NCBI GenBank assembly: GCA_031259805.1
Contig: JAIRKX010000161.1
Coordinates: 1-15,971, forward strand
DNA length: 15,971 nucleotides
Source: Prevotellaceae bacterium
GTDB taxonomy: Bacteria > Bacteroidota > Bacteroidia > Bacteroidales > UBA932
Direction of reading: 5' to 3'
In this document: positions 1-6,496 of the stretch, one piece after another
Position numbering within the stretch: the stretch's first letter is position 1
How the letters are laid out: each line of letters opens with the position of its first letter
The notes under the pieces: model-generated
The model's input: only the letters and a program-made list of their open reading frames with translations
Database searches by the model: none
Told to the model about the DNA's origin: nothing
Made by a program: the position numbers and the translations under genes

Positions 1-161
1 AAAATTAAGTCTCCTTGATGGGCTATTGCAACGATTGGTTGAGATAAGGAAGGTAGTGAAAAGTTAGGCATCTGTTTTTACTGATAAGTATACCCTAAAT
101 TGCATCAGGTAATAAGCAGAACTATTAAAGTTAATGCATACTCAATTCACCTACTAATTAC

Positions 162-169
162 TATCTTTG
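162..169 (+). promoter_or_regulatory. Bacteroidota-type -7 promoter box for the MG2/plug gene
   Basis: The octamer TATCTTTG fits the Bacteroidota sigma-ABfA consensus TAnnTTTG and lies 23 bases before the ATG at 193, which is the usual distance. I see no convincing -33 TTG-type element upstream. The rest of bases 1-192 is AT-rich and shows no gene, RNA or clear hairpin. Confidence 0.6.
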
Positions 170-192
170 CATAAACTAAAACTATCGCAACT

Positions 193-2616
193 ATGGATAT
201 ATTGCAAATATTTACTGTTTCCTGCCTGCTGCTAAGCCCCCTAACCTCCGACGGGGGAAACTGCCGGCGGCCGGCTGTTACTGTCGACTCTTTGCAGGCG
301 AATTTTATTCGGCAATTGCACGTATTTCCGCAGGAAAAGATATATGTGCATACCGACAAGTCGGCGTATAGTTTGGGAGAAACCATCTGGTTTAAAGTCT
401 ATGTAACCGACGCCGTTGTGCATTATCCTTCCGTGCTCAGCCGGTTTGCTTATATCGAATTAATCGGCCCGAACAAAACGGTTATCCGAAGGGAAAAAGT
501 ACGGATAGCGCCGGACGAGTCATGCGGACAGATAACGCTATCGGCTACGCTCGCCGGAGGAAACTACCTGCTGAGAGCCTACTCGGGTACATTGTACGGA
601 ATGGATGAAGATTATTTCTTTCACAAAAACATCTATATTCATGCTGCTGTTTCGGAGGATACCAAAGCGACGGATGCGCCCCGCGAAGATTATGATCTTG
701 CTTTTTTTCCGGAAGGAGGGAATCTGTTGGAAGGCGTGGCTTGCAAGGTCGCGTTTAAAGCCATCAAATCCGATGGTTTGGCGAAAGATATACAGGGCAG
801 CATCCGCGACAGCGACGGCCATATTATCGTGCCTTCTTTCCACTCGCTTCATAAAGGTATGGGGCATTTTATGCTTACCCCCGAACCGGGCAAAACTTAT
901 TATGCATTAGTAGAAAACGGCAAAGGTGCAGGGAAAAAATGGCCATTGCCTGTCGCCGTAAAAAACGCCTGCGCTCTGGCTGCACAATGGGCGGGAGATA
1001 CTGCCCGGATAGCGGTTAACCGCCCGCCGGATGCGGCAGACAGCGATTCGCTCTGGCTGATTATCCACTCGCGGGGCATTGTGGAATATGCCGCTCTCTG
1101 GAATTTTTCCGTTCCGTATCTGAATGTAAAAAAAAGCGATTTCCCGTCCGGCATTTTGCAGGCGCTGCTTTTGGATAAAAACTACCGTCCGGTAAGCGAA
1201 CGGATGCTGTTTTGCCTCAATGACGATCAGGCGCATGTGTCTATGCACGTGAATAACGCCCATTTCCATGCACGCGAACGGGTTGTGGTGGATATGACGC
1301 TACGGGATATGCACAATAAGCCGTTGACCGGCCGTTTTTCCGTGTCGGTTACCGATAACGCGCGCGCAACGATAGATACCACCTTCAATATATTCACCTA
1401 TTTTTTATTAACGTCGGATTTAAAGGGGTACATTGAAAATCCGGCATTCTATTTTGAAACGGATAATCCGTTATCGACCGAAGCGTTGGATAATTTGATG
1501 CTCACGCAAGGCTGGCGGCGATACAATATTCCCGAAATAGCTAAAGGAAAATGGGAGGTATCCCGCGGATTTGTCGAATCAGGTCAGGAAATAGCAGGGT
1601 CGGTCAAAGGGTTGATTCGAAGCAGAGGGATTGCCGGCAGTCAGGTACGTATTCTGTCGCCGGACAACCGCTATGCCGACGAAACAACTACCGATGCCAA
1701 CGGGAACTTTGCATTCGTTGGATTGGATTTCCCGAATAAAACGACGTTCGTTGTGCAGGCTTTCTCGGGGAAAGGGGACGACCGGGTAGAGTTACAAGTG
1801 CATGAAGATGAATTTCCATCAGTAGACGCTGTGTGCATGCCGGCGCTACCTGTTCGTCCGCCGGATATACCCGAAACGGTCGCGGATGAAGCATATATTG
1901 AGGGGATGAAAATGATCCAGTTGCAGGAAGTCGTAGTTACGGCGAAGCCTAAAGAATCGGCGGTTCATTTTTATTCCCGGATAGCGGATAATTCCTTTGA
2001 CAGTAAAAAAATAGAAGCGTTGGATGCCACTTGTATTCATGAGTTGCTGCGCCGGATTCCGGGCATTACTATCGAGGACGAAAAAGCCGTCATACGGGGC
2101 GCAAAGAGTATTTACGGCAAACCCTACGCGGCGATTGCCATTGACGGTATTATTGTAGAGTCGTTCGCCGAAGAAAACGATTATGATAAATATGTGGATT
2201 TCGATTTGGATCAAATCAATATGGAGGATATCGAACGGGTCGACGTGTATAAAACAGGTAATACGGCTATTTGGGGTTCGAGAGGGGGTAATGGCGTCGT
2301 GTCGTTCACCACTAAGAAAGGGAATTTTAATCTTTCCAAGTTAGATAGAGTCCGGTATAATATCAAAAAGATAAGCCCTTTGGGATATATTGTCCCGGCT
2401 GAATTTTATTCCCCGAAATACGATACGGAAGCGCAAAAAGCGAGTAGCGTCCCCGACCGGCGTACAACATTGCTCTGGAAACCTAATATCTCTACCGGCG
2501 ACGATGGCAGCGCTTCTTTTGATTTTTATACCTCCGATAATCTTTCCGGTTATTCTATCGTAATAGAAGGCATTACGAATAGCGGAGAGGTTGTTTATGC
2601 AGCAGGCCGTTTTTAG
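193..2616 (+). CDS. Secreted MG2-domain / TonB-plug-domain protein
   Basis: An 807-residue protein likely exported to the periplasm or outer membrane. Residues 1-20 form a short hydrophobic signal-like segment. Residues about 46-140 carry the macroglobulin MG2-like pattern (KIYVHTDKSAYSLGETIWFK) seen at the start of many Bacteroidota TonB-associated proteins. Residues about 466-540 look like a carboxypeptidase regulatory-type beta-sandwich (TDANGNFAF). Residues about 573-715 are a TonB-receptor plug domain with LQEVVVTA, then LRRIPGITIED and the closing GNGVVSFTTKKG. The C-terminus ends about 90 residues after the plug, so the 22-strand barrel of a real TonB receptor is missing. Family knowledge gives such fusions no settled function; they are thought to work at the cell envelope with TonB or protease systems. 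The start is set by the ATG 23 bases after the -7 box at 162. It faces the next gene tail to tail with a 45-bp gap. Confidence 0.85.
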   Translation: MDILQIFTVSCLLLSPLTSDGGNCRRPAVTVDSLQANFIRQLHVFPQEKIYVHTDKSAYSLGETIWFKVYVTDAVVHYPSVLSRFAYIELIGPNKTVIRREKVRIAPDESCGQITLSATLAGGNYLLRAYSGTLYGMDEDYFFHKNIYIHAAVSEDTKATDAPREDYDLAFFPEGGNLLEGVACKVAFKAIKSDGLAKDIQGSIRDSDGHIIVPSFHSLHKGMGHFMLTPEPGKTYYALVENGKGAGKKWPLPVAVKNACALAAQWAGDTARIAVNRPPDAADSDSLWLIIHSRGIVEYAALWNFSVPYLNVKKSDFPSGILQALLLDKNYRPVSERMLFCLNDDQAHVSMHVNNAHFHARERVVVDMTLRDMHNKPLTGRFSVSVTDNARATIDTTFNIFTYFLLTSDLKGYIENPAFYFETDNPLSTEALDNLMLTQGWRRYNIPEIAKGKWEVSRGFVESGQEIAGSVKGLIRSRGIAGSQVRILSPDNRYADETTTDANGNFAFVGLDFPNKTTFVVQAFSGKGDDRVELQVHEDEFPSVDAVCMPALPVRPPDIPETVADEAYIEGMKMIQLQEVVVTAKPKESAVHFYSRIADNSFDSKKIEALDATCIHELLRRIPGITIEDEKAVIRGAKSIYGKPYAAIAIDGIIVESFAEENDYDKYVDFDLDQINMEDIERVDVYKTGNTAIWGSRGGNGVVSFTTKKGNFNLSKLDRVRYNIKKISPLGYIVPAEFYSPKYDTEAQKASSVPDRRTTLLWKPNISTGDDGSASFDFYTSDNLSGYSIVIEGITNSGEVVYAAGRF

Positions 2617-2661
2617 CAGGCAGTAGCAGTGGAGAGTGGCAATACTCAATATGTAATTGCC

Positions 2662-3357
2662 TTACGCCAATCTGAATACGAGCCTGTTTTTCATGCTGCA
2701 TTGTTCTTCAAACCGGATTTTTATCCAGTCATATTTACGAGGAAGAGGGTTTAAGATGGTCTTACATCGTCGAAACAGGCCTAAATTGCGATGCAGTTCG
2801 GCGATCATTATTATTTGGGAGCGCTCTTTTCTATTCAGTAACTTCAAGAGTTCTCGACAGTTCTCTTCCCATAATTTTTGATCTTTGCCATTCAGAAAGA
2901 TATTTGTATTTTCCAGTATGGCATAGTGAAAATCGTCACTGAACCAGGCTCGACGTCCGTCCTTTATAAACGACTTTTTGGTATTTCTCACCCTGTCGTT
3001 GTATGCCCACCAGATCCATTGCCGAATCAATATCATTCTTTTTTCGGTTCGATACATGAGCAATGCCCTGAAAAGATCTTCGAGGTTTAAAAAATCGACG
3101 TAAGTAGCGGCTATCCATATATGCGTTTTGCGCTTTTTGGTGTCCACTGTACGCAGTGCCTGTAAGTCGCTTAACCAGAAAATAGTATTGCAGTTGTAGC
3201 ATTTTGTCAAATCAGGTACAGCACACATTGGCCCTTCGCATTTACCGTCGGAAAAGTGCATCGCACCACCCATATTAGGGGTGAGCAAACTCTTATTTTT
3301 TAAAAGTTTGCTACAGTGTGGACATTGATAAATATAATCCGGTCCTTGAAACATCAT
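2662..3357 (-). CDS. Zinc-ribbon protein of unknown function
   Basis: A 231-residue predicted soluble protein; no signal peptide or membrane segment is visible. The N-terminus has paired cysteines, CPHC at residues 12-15 and CYNC at 53-56, with C40 and C45 between. This should form a zinc ribbon, probably with the two CxxC pairs as ligands. The rest is mostly helical, with conserved-looking stretches IRQWIWWAYNDRVR (near residues 111-124) and IAELHRNLG (near 186-194). The second resembles a TPR-like helical hairpin. I recall similar uncharacterised Bacteroidota proteins but cannot name the family or role. The start could be either of two adjacent ATGs (3357 or 3354). The upstream 43 bp hold no clear TAnnTTTG box, and the heptamer-repeat block begins about 45 bp upstream, so the repeats sit next to its control region. 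Confidence 0.75.
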   Translation of the reverse strand: MMFQGPDYIYQCPHCSKLLKNKSLLTPNMGGAMHFSDGKCEGPMCAVPDLTKCYNCNTIFWLSDLQALRTVDTKKRKTHIWIAATYVDFLNLEDLFRALLMYRTEKRMILIRQWIWWAYNDRVRNTKKSFIKDGRRAWFSDDFHYAILENTNIFLNGKDQKLWEENCRELLKLLNRKERSQIIMIAELHRNLGLFRRCKTILNPLPRKYDWIKIRFEEQCSMKNRLVFRLA

Positions 3358-3404
3358 GCGGGTTTATTTTTCGTTTAAATTAAATTCACGGGGCGCGTCG
3401 GAGA

Positions 3405-3481
3405 GTTGAGAGTTAAGAGTTAAGAACTAAGAGTTAAGAACTAACAATTCTTAACTCTTAACTCTTAGTTCTTAGTTCTTA
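3405..3481. repeat. AT-rich heptamer repeat block A (11 units)
   Basis: Eleven consecutive 7-base units can be read without a gap. They are variants of GTTAAGA and ACTAAGA on the left, and of ACTCTTA and GTTCTTA on the right. The two halves are roughly reverse complements around bases 3440-3450, so the block could fold as a long AT-rich cruciform or hairpin. This resembles the short tandemly repeated repetitive (STRR) heptamers known from cyanobacteria, but the sequence is different. It is unlikely to encode protein. Confidence 0.85.
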
Positions 3482-3487
3482 ATTAAG

Positions 3488-3606
3488 TCCACCCCCGCCC
3501 TACGGGCACCCCCGCCAGCGGGGGACAGCCGTGCGGCGGCAGCCCTTTATGGGGTAGCCTGCGTAGCTCTCCCCCGCTGGCGGGGGTGCCGACAGGCGGG
3601 GGTGGA
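3488..3606. repeat. GC-rich composite inverted repeat (REP/BIME-like)
   Basis: Bases 3488-3525 and 3570-3606 are near-perfect reverse complements. The outer 12 bases (TCCACCCCCGCC) and inner 19 bases (CACCCCCGCCAGCGGGGGA) match exactly, with a 6-7 base unmatched bulge between. Each inner arm is itself a small hairpin (CCCCCGC/GCGGGGG). The 44-bp centre (3526-3569) is GC-rich and partly self-complementary. The GC-rich composition against AT-rich heptamers on both sides suggests a separate repetitive element such as a REP/BIME or small MITE. No coding sequence is present, and I see no clear target-site duplication. Confidence 0.8.
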
Positions 3607-3610
3607 ATGA

Positions 3611-3708
3611 ACTAATTGTTAATTGTTAATTGAGAACTAAGAACTAAGATTTAAGAGTTAAGAACTATGAACTAACAATTCTCAACTTTCAACTTTCAAC
3701 TTTCAACT
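3611..3708. repeat. AT-rich heptamer repeat block B (14 units)
   Basis: Fourteen consecutive heptamers start with ACTAATT and GTTAATT, pass through AAGAACT-type units, and end in four CTCAACT/TTCAACT units. The 7-base register is kept over all 98 bases although the unit sequence changes, so the period is better conserved than the sequence. Some units (AAGAACT, AAGAGTT) are register-shifted versions of those in block A, so the two blocks are related. Together they flank the GC-rich inverted repeat. Confidence 0.8.
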
Positions 3709-3734
3709 AAAAAACGGGGTGGAATGGTAAAAAA

Positions 3735-3809
3735 GTACGTACGAAGAAAAAAAATCTTCGTACGAAGGCAAAGTATCTTCGTACGAAGAAAAAAAATCTT
3801 CGTACGTGC
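3735..3809. repeat. 21-bp-period palindrome array
   Basis: The 12-bp perfect palindrome CTTCGTACGAAG occurs complete at 3756-3767 and 3777-3788. Copies with a diverged outer half lie at 3735-3746 and 3798-3809. The 9-base spacers are A8T, then GCAAAGTAT, then A8T. The period is exactly 21 bp, two turns of B-DNA. The array as a whole is nearly symmetric, with A-runs on the left and T-runs on the right. It is open in several frames on both strands (for example a SYEDFFS-like heptad on the minus strand), which follows from the period being a multiple of three. I do not call a gene here. Confidence 0.85.
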
Positions 3810-4054
3810 TTTTTTGCATTTTTTGCATAGCGGAAGCAATTTTCGCTTCTCCGGAGGCTATGGTCATGATGCGGCGCATGGACATTTATTCATTTTATTT
3901 ATTTTTCAATGGCCGTTTCAAAAAATAATTCACTCCTTTAATCAAAAGTCGGAGGGCTTTTGCTGAAAACCGACCAAAGAAATGTATAACAAAGTAGCGT
4001 CGACCAACCGGCGTATTCCGTGAGGAGGTTTTACAGGGAATCAACAAAAAAGAG
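3810..4054. other. Intergenic stretch without a recognised feature
   Basis: About 245 bases of AT-rich DNA lie between the palindrome array and the promoter of the ABC permease. A small hairpin is possible near 3831-3852 (GGAAGC and GCTTC arms). No start codon here leads to a recognisable protein, and I see no RNA gene. Confidence 0.5.
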
Positions 4055-4062
4055 TATCTTTG
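4055..4062 (+). promoter_or_regulatory. Bacteroidota-type -7 box for the ABC permease operon
   Basis: TATCTTTG fits TAnnTTTG exactly and lies 54 bases before the ATG at 4117, giving a leader of roughly 45-50 bases. A -33 element is not clear. It probably drives both the permease and the following membrane-protein gene. Confidence 0.6.
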
Positions 4063-4116
4063 CGCGGCGTTTTTAATGTGCTGCATCAAATTTCAACGAA
4101 CCAATAAATAAACAGG

Positions 4117-5427
4117 ATGAAAAAAATCTTTTTAATTATCGAACGCGAGTTTACTACACGTGTAAAGAAAAAATCATTTATCATTACGACTATTCTTGTG
4201 CCTTTGCTGATGGCCGCTTTGATGGTCGTGCCCTTCCTGATACAGTCGTTTTTGAAGGATACCGAGAAGAAGACGATCGTCGTTCTTGACCGTTCGGGGT
4301 TAGCGGCGCAGGCTTTGCCGAACACCGACGAACTGACTTTTGTCTTTTGCCCCGACGCTTCGCTCGACTCCCTGAAACAGGCTTTCCGGACGCAGGAATG
4401 GTATGCCATTGTTGACATCGGCGCGACGGACGACGACCGCAATGTGCCAATAGGCATGTATTCATTCAAACAAACCAACCTCGACGTGCAGAACCATATC
4501 GAGGAAAGCATGGAGAAGGCCGTCGAACGCTATAAATTGGAGGCATACAATATCCCGGGGCTTGACACTATTATGGATTCGGTTAAAACGCAACTCAGCG
4601 TCAAAACCTACCTGTGGGGCGAGGACGGTAAGGAAAAAGCCAGTTTCACCTTCCTTTACATGGGTATTTCTTATCTTTTCGGTTTTCTGATTTATATTTT
4701 TATAGTGATGTTCGGCAGTATGGTCATTCGGGGCGTCATCGAAGAAAAAACAAGCCGGATAGTCGAAGTCATCGTCTCTTCGGTCAAACCTTTCCAGTTG
4801 ATGATGGGGAAAATCCTCGGCGTAGCCTCCGTCGGGCTGTTGCAATTTATTATATGGGTCGTGCTGACCTTTGCGATCTACCTTGTCGTCATGCAGACGC
4901 TGCTCGACCCGTCGGCAGCTGCGTCGACCGGCGGGATGGCGGTCGACGGGTCGACGCTGCCTCTTGCCGCCACGTTCGACCTTCGCGCCATGCTCGAAAG
5001 CATTGACTTCGTATCGATCATCGGGGCATTTATTCTTTATTTTCTTTTCGGGTATTTACTTTATGCGTCGCTGTATGCCGCCATCGGGTCGGCGGTCGAG
5101 AACGAAGCCGATACGCAACAGCTCGTCCTTCCCGTAACCATTCCGTTAGGCATCGGACTGTTCATTATGCTGCACACTTTTCAGTACCCGAACAGCGCCC
5201 TCTCGTTTTGGTGTTCGATCATTCCCTTCACCTCGCCGATGGTGATGATGGCGCGCATCCCCTTCGGCGTTCCGTTTTGGGAAGTCGCCTTGTCGCTGTC
5301 GTTGCTGTTGATTACGTTTGTCGGCATGGCATGGATTGCCGGCAAAATCTACCGTGTCGGTATTCTGATGTATGGCAAAAAACCAAGCTTTAAGCAAATA
5401 TGGCAATGGTTAGTACGTAAAGCATAA
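4117..5427 (+). CDS. ABC-2 type transporter permease (NatB/YhaP-like)
   Basis: A 436-residue inner-membrane protein of the ABC-2 permease class (NatB/YhaP type), which works with a separate ATPase to export small molecules or ions. The first 20 residues begin with the classic MKKIFLIIEREFTTRVKKKS, followed by one membrane helix (about 21-45). An extracytoplasmic domain follows (about 46-175). The C-terminal half holds about five membrane segments, starting with the family signature GSMVIRGVIEEKTSRIVEVI near residues 201-220. No ATPase gene lies next to it: upstream is the repeat island and downstream an unrelated membrane protein. It must therefore use an ATPase encoded elsewhere, or have lost its partner. 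The start has a short purine-rich stretch (ACAGG) just before it. The substrate cannot be told from sequence. Confidence 0.9.
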   Translation: MKKIFLIIEREFTTRVKKKSFIITTILVPLLMAALMVVPFLIQSFLKDTEKKTIVVLDRSGLAAQALPNTDELTFVFCPDASLDSLKQAFRTQEWYAIVDIGATDDDRNVPIGMYSFKQTNLDVQNHIEESMEKAVERYKLEAYNIPGLDTIMDSVKTQLSVKTYLWGEDGKEKASFTFLYMGISYLFGFLIYIFIVMFGSMVIRGVIEEKTSRIVEVIVSSVKPFQLMMGKILGVASVGLLQFIIWVVLTFAIYLVVMQTLLDPSAAASTGGMAVDGSTLPLAATFDLRAMLESIDFVSIIGAFILYFLFGYLLYASLYAAIGSAVENEADTQQLVLPVTIPLGIGLFIMLHTFQYPNSALSFWCSIIPFTSPMVMMARIPFGVPFWEVALSLSLLLITFVGMAWIAGKIYRVGILMYGKKPSFKQIWQWLVRKA

Positions 5428-5470
5428 TGCATCGTCCCCGCAAGGCAATAATTCAAAATCAATAATCAAG

Positions 5471-6496
5471 ATGAAAAAACTTTTACAGTATCTTTTATTT
5501 TTATCGCTGACGGCGGTATTATTATATTTTGCTTTCAAGGGTGTCTCGTGGAATGATATGCTGGAGGGCATCAAGCAGGCGAATGGGTGGTGGATAGCTG
5601 CATCGATGGCCGTCGGATTTGCGGCATTCCTTATCAGGGCTCGGCGGTGGCAGTTTATCATCCATCCGCTGGGCTATCGTCCGTCGTTTAAACACACGTA
5701 CGACGCGGTGATGCTGACTTATCTGGCCAACTTTGCCATGCCCCGTATGGGCGAGGTCGTGCGATGCGGCGCTCTTCGGAGGACAGACAAAATCCCCTTC
5801 GAGTCCCTGCTCGGCACGGTGGTCATGGAGCGGGCATTCGACTTCGTTTGCTTGCTGGTGATTTCCGTCAGCGTCCTCTTCCTGCGCTTTGACACCTTTC
5901 GCGCCTTCTGGACGAATGTACAGGCACAGCAGGGAGCGCCGGCCGACGCCGCTACGCCTGCCGGCGGATATCTGTTATATGTGTATACAGGCGTCGGACT
6001 GCTCGTGGCGATAGTGGGACTGCTTTGCATCTTCCGTCGCAGAATCCGCCAATGGTCGTTGATGAGCAAGGTAAAAAAACTATGGCATGGCCTGCTCGAC
6101 GGCCTGAAAGCGGGATTTCGTCTGCAACGTCGAAGCGCGTTTTTTACGTATACTATTTTGTTGTGGGTGGCTTACTGGTTACAGGCTTACACGGTGATGC
6201 TGGCCATGCCTGAAACCTTACACCTCAGCGCAGTCGATGCCCTGTTTCTGATGGTCGTCGGCGGATTAGGATGGGTCGCGCCCGTCAACGCCGGCATTGG
6301 CGCTTATCATTTCCTCATCAAATGCGCCTTGTTGATTTACGGCGTTGACAATGGCGTCGTCTTTGCTACCATCTCGCACGAGACCCAATCACTGATGATG
6401 ATTGTCTTCGGGCTCTTTTCGTGGATGGCGGTGGCAGTCGGCAGTCGCAGTCGGCAGTCGGCAGTTAAAAATGTACCCGGGTCTCCTTTCAATTAA
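5471..6496 (+). CDS. LPG-synthase-type (UPF0104/YbhN-like) integral membrane protein
   Basis: A 341-residue polytopic protein with about eight hydrophobic segments. It matches the lysylphosphatidylglycerol synthase transmembrane-region family: LANFAMPRMGEVVRCGALRR near residues 77-96, and GGLGWVAPVNAGIGAYHFL near 264-282. Family members include flippase-like and AglD-like proteins, often of unproved substrate. The aminoacyl-transferase domain of true MprF is absent, so lipid lysinylation is not implied. It starts 43 bp after the permease and probably shares its transcript. The last 18 or so residues after SWMAVA are encoded by a GGCAGTC heptamer tract plus unique bases and look like a non-conserved tail. 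The stop codon overlaps the 3' end of the opposing RelA/SpoT-type gene by 8 bp. Confidence 0.85.
   Translation: MKKLLQYLLFLSLTAVLLYFAFKGVSWNDMLEGIKQANGWWIAASMAVGFAAFLIRARRWQFIIHPLGYRPSFKHTYDAVMLTYLANFAMPRMGEVVRCGALRRTDKIPFESLLGTVVMERAFDFVCLLVISVSVLFLRFDTFRAFWTNVQAQQGAPADAATPAGGYLLYVYTGVGLLVAIVGLLCIFRRRIRQWSLMSKVKKLWHGLLDGLKAGFRLQRRSAFFTYTILLWVAYWLQAYTVMLAMPETLHLSAVDALFLMVVGGLGWVAPVNAGIGAYHFLIKCALLIYGVDNGVVFATISHETQSLMMIVFGLFSWMAVAVGSRSRQSAVKNVPGSPFN
6433..6466 (+). repeat. GGCAGTC heptamer tract inside the membrane-protein gene
   Basis: Five units read GGCAGTC, GGCAGTC, GCAGTC, GGCAGTC, GGCAGTT. The third has lost one base. They encode part of the C-terminal tail (VGSRSRQSAV) of the LPG-synthase-type protein. 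Seven is not a multiple of three, so the reading frame of the tail depends on unit number and on the single-base loss. Confidence 0.85.

Noticed and set aside
2638..2661. Bidirectional terminator between the first two genes (GGCAAT/ATTGCC)
   Set aside because: The stem is only 6 bp, with a 12-base loop and no T-run on either side.
3703..3885. Small minus-strand protein with SYEDFFS repeats
   Set aside because: The open frame is explained by a 21-bp palindromic repeat; no ribosome site or promoter is seen, and the + strand is equally open.
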